64,000 nt of DNA. It comes from an uncultured Bacteroidales bacterium (GTDB lineage Bacteria > Bacteroidota > Bacteroidia > Bacteroidales > WCHB1-69). The stretch spans positions 13,448 through 77,447 of the forward strand of contig CALECM010000047.1 of NCBI GenBank assembly GCA_937949745.1. The letters are read 5' to 3'. This document shows, piece after piece, positions 16,558 through 26,309 of this stretch; positions within the stretch are counted from its first letter, which is position 1, and every line of letters begins with the position of its first letter. The position numbers were made by a program, and so were the translations under genes. The notes under the pieces are model-generated. The model was not told the origin of the DNA, made no database searches, and saw only the letters and a program-made list of their open reading frames with translations.

Positions 16558-18669
16558 TTAACTTATCATTCCCCAAAACCTGTTTGTTTTCATCAATTCA
16601 TTCAAATGCCGGGCCAGATACCTGTTTTTTTCGAGGGTAAGATCGGGGTCTTCCTCAAGGGTTTTTTTGGCCAGGTCACGGGTATAAACTACCAGTTTCT
16701 CGTCTTTGACCAGGTCGGCGATTTTAAAATCCAGCATTCCGCTTTGCTGTGTGCCCTGTATATCTCCCGGTCCGCGTAACCGCAAATCGATATTGGCAAT
16801 CTCGAAACCATCGTTGGTAGCGACCATAGCTCCGATTCGTTGTTTGCTTTCCTGGGTCATTTTATCGCCGGTCATCAATATGCAATAAGACTGGTCTCCT
16901 CCTCTGCCCACACGTCCCCGTAGCTGATGAAGCTGTGAGAGACCGAACCTTTCCGCATTCTCCACTACCATAACAGTCGCGTTCGGCACATCGATTCCTA
17001 CTTCAATGACGGTGGTGGAAAGCAGGATCTGGGTTTCCTTATTCACAAAACGCTGCATTTCGAAGTCTTTTTCTTCCGTTTTCATTTTCCCGTGTACCAT
17101 ACTGATCGCGTATTGCGGCAAGGGAAAACGCTCCGACATCAGGTCATATCCGGCCATCAGTGCGAAAAGGTCCGATTTATCGGATTCCTCAATGAGCGGG
17201 TAAACCACGAAGATCTGCCTGCCCGATGCAATTTCTTTCTGCATAAAACCGATCAGTTGCAGCCGGTTTCTTTCATACAGGTGTTTGGTAATAATAGGTT
17301 TCCGTCCTTTCGGTAATTCGTCGATCACCGACAGGTCCAGATCACCGTAAACCGTCATAGCCAGTGTGCGGGGAATAGGTGTGGCCGTCATGACCAGGAC
17401 ATGGGGAGGAGTGCTGTTTTTTCTCCATAACTTTGCCCGTTGTTCCACCCCGAACCGGTGTTGCTCGTCAATGACCACTAATCCCAGATTACGGAATACC
17501 ACGTCCTGCTCGATCAGGGCATGTGTACCGATCAGGATATCGATCTCCCCGTTTTTTAACCTTTCATGTATTTCACGGCGTTTGGCAGCTTTGGTGGATC
17601 CCGATAAAAACTCAACCTGCAGATCCATTTTAGAAAGTTGCCGGGATATGTTTTCGAAATGCTGTAATGCCAGGATTTCGGTGGGGGCCATCAGGCACGA
17701 TTGAAATCCGTTGTCTTTAGCGATCAGCATAACCAGAAGCGCGGTTATCGTTTTCCCGCTTCCCACATCGCCCTGGAGTAACCGGTTCATTTGTTTGCCG
17801 CTTCCCATATCCGCCCGGATTTCCTTAATAACCCTTTTCTGGGCCTGGGTCAGGTCAAAAGCCAGATATTGATGGTAAAACTCATTGAAATAATCGCCCA
17901 CTTTCGCAAAGAGATGTCCCTTGATTTTGCGTGAGGTGACTAATTTCAGTTTAAGTAATTTTAATTGGATAAAATAGAGTTCATCGAACTTTAATCGTAG
18001 CATGGCTTTGGAGAGCATTTCCTGACTGGCCGGATAATGGATATTTACCAACGCTTCCTTAAGCGAAATAAGCCGGTGGTTTACGATGATCTCTTCCGAT
18101 AACGTTTCCCGTAAGATATCTTTAACCTGTAATAATAAACTAAATACAAGTTTAGATATAGCTTTCGAATCCAGCCCTCCTTTCTTAGCCTTTTCGGAGG
18201 TATTATAAAGAGGCTGAAAATGAAGGGGAAGTGAGGATCCGCTTTGTATTTGCGGATCTATGATCTCCGGGTGGGAAATGTTCCATCTGTTATTAAAGAG
18301 CGTGGGTCTTCCGAAAATGATAAGCTCTTTCTTCTGGCTGATCAATTCTTCGACCCATTTTAAACTGTTGAACCACACCAGGTCTATACTTCCGGTATCA
18401 TCCGAAAAATGAGCCACCAAACGTCGGGCTCTCTGCTTGCCCACGATCTCATAAGAACGTATGGTTCCTTTAAATTGGATAAAAGCTCCTTCCGCCCTTA
18501 TATCCGCTACTTTATAGATTTTCGATTTGTCTACATGTCGATAAGGAAAATAATGAAGCAGGTCATGGTAAGTGGTGATGTTGAACTCTTTTCTGAAAAG
18601 TTCGGCTTTCTGAGGACCAACTCCTTTCAGGTAGTCAATGGGTGTTGATAAAAGGTCAACCTGGATCAT
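16558..18669 (-). CDS. recG: ATP-dependent DNA helicase RecG
   Basis: 703 residues from the ATG at 18669 (Met-Ile-Gln-Val-Asp), matching the usual family length. An earlier in-frame ATG at 18774 would overlap the end of comEC and has no family counterpart. The N-terminal wedge/OB domain (about 10-260) starts with TPIDYLKGVGPQKA. Helicase motifs follow in order: Walker A GDVGSGKT, DEQH box, VMTATPIPRTL (motif III), STTVIEVGIDVPNA and QLRGRVGRG (motif VI). RecG remodels stalled forks and Holliday junctions. It starts 23 bp after comEC, so the two may be co-transcribed. Confidence 0.96.
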   Translation of the reverse strand: MIQVDLLSTPIDYLKGVGPQKAELFRKEFNITTYHDLLHYFPYRHVDKSKIYKVADIRAEGAFIQFKGTIRSYEIVGKQRARRLVAHFSDDTGSIDLVWFNSLKWVEELISQKKELIIFGRPTLFNNRWNISHPEIIDPQIQSGSSLPLHFQPLYNTSEKAKKGGLDSKAISKLVFSLLLQVKDILRETLSEEIIVNHRLISLKEALVNIHYPASQEMLSKAMLRLKFDELYFIQLKLLKLKLVTSRKIKGHLFAKVGDYFNEFYHQYLAFDLTQAQKRVIKEIRADMGSGKQMNRLLQGDVGSGKTITALLVMLIAKDNGFQSCLMAPTEILALQHFENISRQLSKMDLQVEFLSGSTKAAKRREIHERLKNGEIDILIGTHALIEQDVVFRNLGLVVIDEQHRFGVEQRAKLWRKNSTPPHVLVMTATPIPRTLAMTVYGDLDLSVIDELPKGRKPIITKHLYERNRLQLIGFMQKEIASGRQIFVVYPLIEESDKSDLFALMAGYDLMSERFPLPQYAISMVHGKMKTEEKDFEMQRFVNKETQILLSTTVIEVGIDVPNATVMVVENAERFGLSQLHQLRGRVGRGGDQSYCILMTGDKMTQESKQRIGAMVATNDGFEIANIDLRLRGPGDIQGTQQSGMLDFKIADLVKDEKLVVYTRDLAKKTLEEDPDLTLEKNRYLARHLNELMKTNRFWGMIS

Positions 18670-18692
18670 GGTACAAAAATAAGGAAAAGGTT

Positions 18693-20783
18693 TCAAATAA
18701 CAGGAATATACAGAAATCCGGATTCCCTGACCGAATAAAATATAATGTTCTTTTCCAAACAAAATTCCCTCCACCGGTTTTCATAAAATAAACCTACACT
18801 CTGGTCTACGATGACATTGTCGAAATTAAAGATTCCGGCCACCTGTTCAGGCAGGATCTTCGCATTCTCCCTGATATAAAGATAATCGATTTTCGTCAGA
18901 ACCTTCATAGGATATAACTTATCATTTCCGGAGAGCATATAAAAAGTCAACTGATGGAACCGTAAGAAATTCTCCTTTTTACAAAATCCGATATCTTCGT
19001 AAAAATTATCTTCTTTAATCCCGGATAATTCACTTTTTATTTTCATAAGGCGTTCATGAGGATAAATAGAGAATTGATAATCAGGATCTTTTTTGTCTTC
19101 TATGAAGTTATGGAGTAAAACACTTTTTCCACAGTGATTAAAATTTATGGCGGTTTTGTTTTTTAAGGCATAGATGTTGACGGAAATTTCCCTGCTCCGG
19201 TTTACATGATGAATGGATAAACAGAGGAAAAGGGTTGACATTATAATCATACTCCAAAACCATTTTTTGTCGTGTCCGGTGATCAGGATAAAAAGAGAAC
19301 CGATTATCCCGTATAGGAGCAAAACCTGCAGCGGATCCAGATATAGGTAATCGCTGACCGCGCCCGGTAAATTCTCGATTGTGGTAATGATTCCGTTCAT
19401 AAATTTGATTTCGAAGGTCAGTATATTTGCCGCCCATCCGGCCAAAAGAGAGGAAAATGAAACGGATAATAACACTATACCGCTTACCACGATCACGAAA
19501 GATAACATGATTACAAACAAATTACCAAGGAGGAAATAATTGGGGAATTGTCCGAAATGATATAAGGCTACCGGAAAAGTTCCGATTTGGGCGGAAACGG
19601 ATACGGTAGCCAGTTCCCAGCAATATCTGACCACTTTCCTGCGCGGATTCCAGACCGAAAAGATCGGTTTCTGAAAAATGACAATACTGAATACCGCCAG
19701 GTAACTTAACTGGAATCCCAGTTCGAAAAGTAATAAAGGGTTTAACGCGAGTAATATGAACAAAGATGTGAAAAGACTATGGAAAACAGTGGTCGTCCTT
19801 TTAATAAGGCCGCCTATGCTTACAAAAGTGAACATGGCGGAAGCACGTTGTACGGAAGGGGATAATCCGGTCAGGTGGGCGTAAAACCATATAACCAGTA
19901 ACAGGATCACCGCTTTGATTATTTTGGTTTTATTATTCTTTTGCAATGGTCTTAGCAGAAAATTCAGGATCATGAAAATAATGCCGACATGCATTCCCGA
20001 TACACATAATATGTGGCTTACACCTGCGGAAGAATAGCTGGCTCTTAGAGCGGGATCGAGCGTTTCGTCATTTCCCAGCAGGATAGCGGTAATAACACTG
20101 TATTCATCGCCGCTTAATCCGGATCCGGAAAATTGTGCCGAGAAATATTGCCGGAGCCGGTAAGCCGATCTCCTGACAGGATGATCCTGGTTATGGCCGA
20201 TAACGGTAAATCTTCCTTCGGGAATGTAAGTGCGGAAACAGATCCCTTTTCTTCGCATATATTGCCGGTAATCAAATGAACCCGGATTGACCGGAGGTTC
20301 GATACCGGTAAATTTGGTATTCACTAATAAAAGGTCGCCAAACCGGATTTGCCGGGAATATTTATTTTTAGAAAAATAAACCACGCTTTTTTCATCGATG
20401 GATTTACCTTGGTCATTGGCTTCGACGGAAGCGATACATTTTATGGAGTTCGTTTTTTCCACCGGGTCATCCAGTATTTTGATTATAAAGTGACCGGATC
20501 GCATAATTAAATGGTAGGTCTCATCGTTGTACTGTGGGTAATACCGGTACTGGGCGGAAAGAAATCCGATTAAAAGCACGCAGCATTGCATTAAAATGAC
20601 AGTTAACTTTTGCCAATTATAATTAAATTTATAAAATAAATAACCGGAAATAATCAAAATACCTGTTAGAAGCCATAACCATACCCACCCGTTTAGGGGC
20701 GGAAATATTTCCAGACTGGCTAAAATTATGCCGATAATGAAAGGAATTAAGATTTTGAGAACCGGATAGTTGGAGAAGTTCAT
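18693..20783 (-). CDS. comEC: ComEC/Rec2-family membrane protein without intact metallo-beta-lactamase tail
   Basis: 696 residues from the ATG at 20783 (Met-Asn-Phe-Ser-Asn-Tyr). The ATG six codons earlier, at 20801, overlaps a TATATTTG -7 box (20799-20806) and is therefore unlikely. The order is two or three N-terminal membrane segments, an OB-fold DUF4131 region (about 90-190), and the Competence domain with SVITAILLGN and VSHILCVSGMHVGIIF, with about eight helices. The last ~170 residues are soluble. In full-length ComEC this tail is a metallo-beta-lactamase-type nuclease with HxHxDH; I see no such histidine motif here, so it looks degenerate. ComEC forms the DNA-uptake channel of the inner membrane. 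Confidence 0.85.
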   Translation of the reverse strand: MNFSNYPVLKILIPFIIGIILASLEIFPPLNGWVWLWLLTGILIISGYLFYKFNYNWQKLTVILMQCCVLLIGFLSAQYRYYPQYNDETYHLIMRSGHFIIKILDDPVEKTNSIKCIASVEANDQGKSIDEKSVVYFSKNKYSRQIRFGDLLLVNTKFTGIEPPVNPGSFDYRQYMRRKGICFRTYIPEGRFTVIGHNQDHPVRRSAYRLRQYFSAQFSGSGLSGDEYSVITAILLGNDETLDPALRASYSSAGVSHILCVSGMHVGIIFMILNFLLRPLQKNNKTKIIKAVILLLVIWFYAHLTGLSPSVQRASAMFTFVSIGGLIKRTTTVFHSLFTSLFILLALNPLLLFELGFQLSYLAVFSIVIFQKPIFSVWNPRRKVVRYCWELATVSVSAQIGTFPVALYHFGQFPNYFLLGNLFVIMLSFVIVVSGIVLLSVSFSSLLAGWAANILTFEIKFMNGIITTIENLPGAVSDYLYLDPLQVLLLYGIIGSLFILITGHDKKWFWSMIIMSTLFLCLSIHHVNRSREISVNIYALKNKTAINFNHCGKSVLLHNFIEDKKDPDYQFSIYPHERLMKIKSELSGIKEDNFYEDIGFCKKENFLRFHQLTFYMLSGNDKLYPMKVLTKIDYLYIRENAKILPEQVAGIFNFDNVIVDQSVGLFYENRWREFCLEKNIIFYSVRESGFLYIPVI

Positions 20784-20798
20784 GGTGGTCTTTTCCTT

Positions 20799-20806
20799 CA
20801 AATATA
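20799..20806 (-). promoter_or_regulatory. -7 box candidate (TATATTTG) that decides the comEC start
   Basis: Minus-strand TATATTTG overlaps the upstream in-frame ATG (20801). Transcription from it would begin near 20795, so translation must start at 20783. Confidence 0.45.
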
Positions 20807-20951
20807 AGATAATCCGGTTTAAACCAAAGGAAGTGAAAACTATAAAAATCTTAATGCGGCATAATTGTGGAACGAATTATAATTATAAAAAAGATGACAG
20901 GTAATTAAACAATTATACTACAAAACCCACGGACAATTAAACAGTTTATTG

Positions 20952-20959
20952 TATTTTTG
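20952..20959 (+). promoter_or_regulatory. -7 box candidate (TATTTTTG) for secA
   Basis: Plus-strand TATTTTTG, 25 bp before the secA ATG at 20985, giving a short leader of about 20 nt. Confidence 0.5.
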
Positions 20960-20984
20960 CACTTCAATTTAAACAACCAGAATA

Positions 20985-23900
20985 ATGGCAAATTTTTTAA
21001 GTAAAATATTTGGTACTAAAGCAGATCGGGATTTAAAAGAATTACGTCCGATATTAACGGAAATACTGGAAGCTTATGAGCCTGTTAAAGCTTTGACCAA
21101 TGATGAGTTACGACATAAAACGATAGAATTTAAAGAAAAGATACATAATGCCATCGCGGAAGAGGAATCCCGCATTGCGGAAATCAAGGCTTACCTGGAT
21201 GCCAATTATGATTTGGATATTACTGAGAAAGAAAATTATTATAAAGAAGTTGAGCAACTCGAAAAAAAATCTTACAATATCACCCAGGATGTGTTGCGGG
21301 AAATTTTACCGGAAGCTTTTTCCGTGATGAAAGAAACCGCCCGCCGCTTTAAGGAAAACGAGATTGTGGAGGTCACGGCTACGGAAATGGATAAAAATAT
21401 CGCGGCTTACCGGGAATGTGTTGAAATAAAAGGAGATAAGGCGCATTATAGCAATACCTGGTCTGCAGGCGGGAATATGATCACCTGGGATATGGTGCAT
21501 TACGATGTGCAGCTGATCGGGGGTTCGGTTCTTCATCAGGGGAAAATAGCGGAGATGGCCACAGGAGAAGGTAAAACCCTCGTGGCTACGTTACCCGTCT
21601 ACCTTAACGCGCTTCCGGGAAAAGGCGTACACGTAGTTACCGTTAACGATTACCTGGCCAAACGTGACTCGGAGTGGATGGGGCTGTTATACGAATTTCA
21701 CGGACTGACGGTGGATTGCATTGATAAACACGAGCCTAATTCGGAAGAAAGGCGGAAAGCCTACATGGCTGATATCACTTACGGTACCAATAATGAATTC
21801 GGGTTCGATTATCTGCGTGATAATATGGCGCGGAATATTTATGAATTGGTACAGCGTCCCCATAATTACGCTATCGTGGATGAGGTCGACTCCGTATTGA
21901 TCGATGACGCGAGAACCCCGTTGATCATTTCAGGTCCAACTCCAAGAGGTGACCAGCAGGAATTTAATTTATACAAGCCTATTGTAGAGAAATTATATAA
22001 TGCCCAGAAAAACCTGGTATCGGAGATGTTGACAAAAGCCAGAAAAATGCTGGCAGAAAATCCGGATCCCAAACCCCAGGACGAATCGGCGCAACTTTTA
22101 CTCAGGGCTCATCGTGCTCTTCCCAAAAATAAAGCGCTTATCAAATTTTTAAGCGAGCCCGGTATGCGACAGGTATTGTTGAAGACCGAAGGATTTTATA
22201 TGCAGGACCAGAACCGTAATATGCCCGTTATCGATGACGAACTTTATTTCGTGATCGAAGAAAAACAAAATACGGTAGACATTATGGAAAAAGGGATAGA
22301 ACTGGTTTCCAACAATGCAGAGGAGGCAAAAATGTTCATTATTCCGGATGTAGGGTCGGAGATCGCCGAACTCGAAAAACTGGACATGGATCCCAAAGAC
22401 AAACTGGAAAAGAAAAACGAAATCTATCGTAATTTCTCTATCGCATCGGAACGTATCCATACCATCCAGCAACTGTTAAAGGCTTATACCATGTTTGAGA
22501 AAGATGTGGAATATGTAATCATCGACAACAAAGTAAAGATTGTAGATGAACAAACGGGACGTATTATGGAAGGACGTCGTTATTCCGACGGTTTACACCA
22601 GGCTATCGAAGCAAAGGAGAACGTGAAAGTTGAAGCCGCTACCCAAACCTACGCGACAATTACATTGCAGAATTATTTCCGTATGTATAACAAACTTGCC
22701 GGGATGACCGGTACGGCGGAAACGGAAGCGGGTGAATTCTGGGATATTTATAAACTGGATGTAGTGGTAATTCCTACCAATCAGCCGATCACCAGGATCG
22801 ATGCGGAAGATTTGGTATATAAGACCAAGCGAGAGAAATATGCGGCGGTAGTAAACGAAATATTAAAACTTCATGAAGAGGGAAGGCCGGTACTGGTCGG
22901 AACGACTTCCGTGGAAACTTCGGAATTGATATCGAAGATCCTTACGACAAGGAAGATCAGACATAATGTCCTGAATGCGAAACTCCATAAGAAAGAAGCG
23001 GATATCGTGGCGGAAGCCGGACAATCGGGAACCGTGACCATTTCTACCAATATGGCCGGTCGTGGTACCGACATTAAGCTGGGTCCCGGCGTGAAAGAAA
23101 AAGGCGGTTTGGCTATCATTGGTACCGAAAGGCATGATTCACGTCGTGTCGACAGGCAGTTGAGAGGTCGCGCGGGACGTCAGGGTGACCCGGGAAGTTC
23201 CCAGTTCTTCGTCTCTCTGGAAGATGATTTGATGCGGCTTTTCGGCTCCGACAGGATTGCCAGGGTGATGGATTCCATCGGTCTGAAAGACGGGGAAGTA
23301 ATCCAACACAGGATGATCTCCAATTCTATCGAACGGGCACAGAAAAAAGTGGAAGAGAATAATTTCGGGATCCGTAAACGACTGCTGGAATATGACGATG
23401 TGAATAATAAGCAAAGGGAAACGATTTACCGGAAACGGCGTAACGCACTCTTCGGGGATAAGCTGGCTATCGATATTTCCCAGATGTTTTATGACGTATC
23501 CCTGATGGTGGTCGATAATAACTGGGAAGATAAAAACTACGAAGGTTTCTTAACCGATTCCATTACCACACTGGGTATCGAGTCTCCTTTCGATGAACAT
23601 GAATTTTTACAAACACGTCCTTCGGAACTTGTTGAAAAACTCTATCCGATCGTTTACGAAAGTTATAAAGTCAAGATACAACAATTAAGCGAAAAGGCTT
23701 ACCCGATCGTAGAACAGGTGTACAAGAATGAGGGGCACCGCTATCAAAATATCGCGATCCCGATCACCGACGGCGTTAAAACTTTAACGGTAGTCACTCC
23801 TCTGGAAAAAAGTGTGGAAACTCAGGGCCGGGAAATCGGATTGTCTATTGAAAAGGGGATTACACTTGCCGTAATCGATAATGCCTGGAAAGAGCATTTA

Positions 23901-24275
23901 CGAGAAATGGATGATTTGAAACAGTCGGTACAGAATGCTTCCTATGAGCAAAAAGATCCGTTGTTGATCTATAAGCTGGAATCTTTTGACCTTTTCGATA
24001 AATTGCTGGCGCGTATTAACGGGGAAATCGTGTCATTTCTTAATAAGGGATCATTGCCTATCGCCGACAGTTCGCAGGTACGTGAAGCCCGTTTACCGGA
24101 ATCGGATGCCAGGAAATTAAGCGCCGGAAGAGAAGAAGTGGGCGGCAGAAGAGTGGGAGGACAAGGGAATGCAAATACCCCGGTACGGGTAGAGAAGAAA
24201 GTGGGAAGGAACGATCCCTGTCCCTGCGGAAGCGGTAAAAAATACAAAGTGTGTCATGGACGTGACGAAGCCTGA
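20985..24275 (+). CDS. secA: Preprotein translocase ATPase SecA
   Basis: 1096 residues, the long form normal for Bacteroidetes (about 900 in E. coli). Nucleotide-binding motif MATGEGKTLVATLP, DYLAKRDSEWMG, DEVDSVLIDDARTPLIISGP (DEAD-type motif II followed by the PPXD start), TNMAGRGTDIKLGPGV and DRQLRGRAGRQGDPGSS mark the motor. The C-terminus ends in the zinc-binding tail NDPCPCGSGKKYKVCHG. Extra length lies in the region between the first nucleotide-binding fold and the preprotein-binding domain (about 330-480). It pushes unfolded precursors through SecYEG. A GT4 gene overlaps its last 20 bases, suggesting translational coupling. Confidence 0.98.
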   Translation: MANFLSKIFGTKADRDLKELRPILTEILEAYEPVKALTNDELRHKTIEFKEKIHNAIAEEESRIAEIKAYLDANYDLDITEKENYYKEVEQLEKKSYNITQDVLREILPEAFSVMKETARRFKENEIVEVTATEMDKNIAAYRECVEIKGDKAHYSNTWSAGGNMITWDMVHYDVQLIGGSVLHQGKIAEMATGEGKTLVATLPVYLNALPGKGVHVVTVNDYLAKRDSEWMGLLYEFHGLTVDCIDKHEPNSEERRKAYMADITYGTNNEFGFDYLRDNMARNIYELVQRPHNYAIVDEVDSVLIDDARTPLIISGPTPRGDQQEFNLYKPIVEKLYNAQKNLVSEMLTKARKMLAENPDPKPQDESAQLLLRAHRALPKNKALIKFLSEPGMRQVLLKTEGFYMQDQNRNMPVIDDELYFVIEEKQNTVDIMEKGIELVSNNAEEAKMFIIPDVGSEIAELEKLDMDPKDKLEKKNEIYRNFSIASERIHTIQQLLKAYTMFEKDVEYVIIDNKVKIVDEQTGRIMEGRRYSDGLHQAIEAKENVKVEAATQTYATITLQNYFRMYNKLAGMTGTAETEAGEFWDIYKLDVVVIPTNQPITRIDAEDLVYKTKREKYAAVVNEILKLHEEGRPVLVGTTSVETSELISKILTTRKIRHNVLNAKLHKKEADIVAEAGQSGTVTISTNMAGRGTDIKLGPGVKEKGGLAIIGTERHDSRRVDRQLRGRAGRQGDPGSSQFFVSLEDDLMRLFGSDRIARVMDSIGLKDGEVIQHRMISNSIERAQKKVEENNFGIRKRLLEYDDVNNKQRETIYRKRRNALFGDKLAIDISQMFYDVSLMVVDNNWEDKNYEGFLTDSITTLGIESPFDEHEFLQTRPSELVEKLYPIVYESYKVKIQQLSEKAYPIVEQVYKNEGHRYQNIAIPITDGVKTLTVVTPLEKSVETQGREIGLSIEKGITLAVIDNAWKEHLREMDDLKQSVQNASYEQKDPLLIYKLESFDLFDKLLARINGEIVSFLNKGSLPIADSSQVREARLPESDARKLSAGREEVGGRRVGGQGNANTPVRVEKKVGRNDPCPCGSGKKYKVCHGRDEA

Positions 24276-25443
24276 GACACCGGACCGGCAAATTGAATCC
24301 GCTTCTTTGAAAAATAAAAAACCTAAACGGGTTATTCTTTCCGTTACCAATGACCTTTATTCCGACCAACGGGTGGAAAAAGTCTGCAATTCTTTATCCG
24401 GTATGGGTTTCGAAGTTTTGCTGATAGGTCGGCGTTATCAGGATTCGCCCGAATTAAGCCGTAAAGTATATAAAACCAAAAGGCTGAGACTTCTTTTCCG
24501 GAAAGGTCCTCTTTTTTACGCTGAATTTAATATCAGACTTTTCCTGACGTTGCTTTTTACCAGGTGCGATATTTTCGTCGCTAATGATCTCGATACTTTA
24601 CTCCCGAATTTTTTAGTCAGCAAATGGAAAAAAAAAGAACTGGTTTACGACAGTCATGAATATTTCTGCGGAGTATTGGAAGTGTTGGAAAATCCTTTGT
24701 CAAAGAAAGTATGGAGCAGGATCGAGAAGCGGTGTTTCCCTCATCTGAAAAATGTGATCACGGTAAGCCAGTCCATCGCGGAGCAATATAAGCAGGAATA
24801 TGGAATTCCTGTTAAAGTAGTAAGGAATATACCCTCGGGAATCAGGCCGCCGGTAACGGAAACCCGCCTTTCATTAGGATTGCCTGAGGATAAAATGATC
24901 GTCATTTTACAGGGAACCGGATTACATCGGGGTCGTGGCGCCGAGGAAGTTGCGGAAGCTGTTATGCATGTTCCGGGATTAGTATTGTTAATTGTAGGCT
25001 CCGGTGATGCCATTCCGGCTATTAAGCAAAAGGCCGGGAGGAAAGGATTACAGGATAAAATTATCCTGGTTGACAGAGTGTCTCCTGAAAAATTGTTTAA
25101 CTATACTTACCTTGCCGATATCGGTATTTCCCTTGACCGGAATGTGTGTCCAAATCATTATTTCAGTCTGCCTAATAAAGTATTCGAATACATCAGGGCC
25201 GAAACTCCCCTTATTGTTTCCAATTTGCCCGAAAGGGCCCGTATTGTGAACCAATACGGTGTAGGAATCGTTCTGGAAGATATGAAAACGGAAGCAATTG
25301 TTGAGGCGCTTCAAACTATGGTAAATGATAAAGAGAAATACCGGGAATTTAAAAATAACTGTATGATCGCTTCGAAAGAATTAACCTGGGAAAATGAAGA
25401 GAAAATATTGGAGGATATCTATCTGAAATTTAACAAAAATTAA
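24256..25443 (+). CDS. Glycosyltransferase, GT4-type (GT-B fold)
   Basis: 395 residues. The N-terminal Rossmann half starts with RVILSVTNDLYSDQRVEKVCNSL, typical of family-4 enzymes. HEYFCGVLE and VITVSQSIAEQY lie in the cleft region. The C-terminal half has VILQGTGLHRGRGAEEVAEAV, then YTYLADIGISLDR and SLPNKVFEYIRAETPLIVSNLPE, where the E of FEYI is the sugar-nucleotide-binding Glu of GT4 proteins. It probably adds a sugar to a cell-envelope glycan. The ATG used overlaps secA by 20 bp; the first ~23 residues are not conserved-looking, so a later start is possible. No partner biosynthesis genes are adjacent. Confidence 0.85.
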   Translation: MDVTKPETPDRQIESASLKNKKPKRVILSVTNDLYSDQRVEKVCNSLSGMGFEVLLIGRRYQDSPELSRKVYKTKRLRLLFRKGPLFYAEFNIRLFLTLLFTRCDIFVANDLDTLLPNFLVSKWKKKELVYDSHEYFCGVLEVLENPLSKKVWSRIEKRCFPHLKNVITVSQSIAEQYKQEYGIPVKVVRNIPSGIRPPVTETRLSLGLPEDKMIVILQGTGLHRGRGAEEVAEAVMHVPGLVLLIVGSGDAIPAIKQKAGRKGLQDKIILVDRVSPEKLFNYTYLADIGISLDRNVCPNHYFSLPNKVFEYIRAETPLIVSNLPERARIVNQYGVGIVLEDMKTEAIVEALQTMVNDKEKYREFKNNCMIASKELTWENEEKILEDIYLKFNKN

Positions 25444-25495
25444 GGCAAGGTACTTCAATTTGATTTAATTATAAAATCCATATCCATAATAGGTA

Positions 25496-26302
25496 ATGAC
25501 TGGTAAAAACCCCCATGATATCAAGATTATATTTTTTGATGTAGACGGAACCCTGGTTCCCATTCATCATGAATCCGCTCCGGCTTCTGCCGTAAAAGCA
25601 TTGAGAAAACTAAAAGAAAAGGGTATTAAACTCATCATATCTTCGGGACGTCATTTAATGGATATCGAAGTATTGGGTTTACCGGTATTCGATGGTTATA
25701 TCACTACCAACGGGGCCAGTTGCATGGTAGATGGCAAAGTCATTTTTAAACAATATATTCCACAAGCCGATATAGAAAGATTAGTTACTTATCTTCAGGG
25801 GTCCGGCCGTTTTCCCTGTATTATTGAAACGGATGATAATGCTTATTTGAATTATACGGACCGGTATACCGATCAATTGCAACGGGATCTCAAAACAAGG
25901 AAGCCGGTTTTGTGTGACTTGGATCTATGGTCGGAAAAGACACGGAGCGGAGTCATACAAATGCTGGGTTTTTTTGATGTGGATAAGGAAGGAAAAATTA
26001 TGCGGGATATATTACCCGGATGTGTTACCAAAAGGTGGTGCAGTTATTTTACGGATATCATTCAAAAAGATTGTGATAAAGCCAAAGGGATTGAGAAAAT
26101 ACTGGATCATTATCATTTTCTTCCGGAAGAAGCGATGGCTTTCGGAGATGGCGGAAATGACCTCACCATGCTACAATATGTAGGTGTAGGTATTGCCATG
26201 GGAAATGCCGCGGATAAAGTAAAAGCCGTTGCCGATTTTGTAACATCTTCCGTGGAAGAGGACGGGATATATAAAGGCTTAGAAGACTACGGGTTAATAT
26301 AA
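25496..26302 (+). CDS. Cof-type HAD-superfamily phosphatase
   Basis: 268 residues. HAD motif I is FFDVDGTLVP (nucleophile and acid/base Asp), motif II ISSGRH, motif III the Lys in DCDKAKGIEKIL and motif IV FGDGGNDLTML, with the late GVGIAMGNA typical of the Cof/YidA subgroup with a C2 cap. Such enzymes dephosphorylate sugar phosphates or cofactors such as FMN or PLP; substrate cannot be read from sequence. It lies 52 bp after the GT4 gene in the same direction and may be part of that transcript. It converges with the U32 gene 7 bp away. Confidence 0.9.
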   Translation: MTGKNPHDIKIIFFDVDGTLVPIHHESAPASAVKALRKLKEKGIKLIISSGRHLMDIEVLGLPVFDGYITTNGASCMVDGKVIFKQYIPQADIERLVTYLQGSGRFPCIIETDDNAYLNYTDRYTDQLQRDLKTRKPVLCDLDLWSEKTRSGVIQMLGFFDVDKEGKIMRDILPGCVTKRWCSYFTDIIQKDCDKAKGIEKILDHYHFLPEEAMAFGDGGNDLTMLQYVGVGIAMGNAADKVKAVADFVTSSVEEDGIYKGLEDYGLI

Positions 26303-26309
26303 GCTTTCC

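Noticed and set aside
18670..18774. Earlier ATG for recG
   Set aside because: Would overlap the end of comEC and adds 35 residues without resemblance to RecG N-termini.
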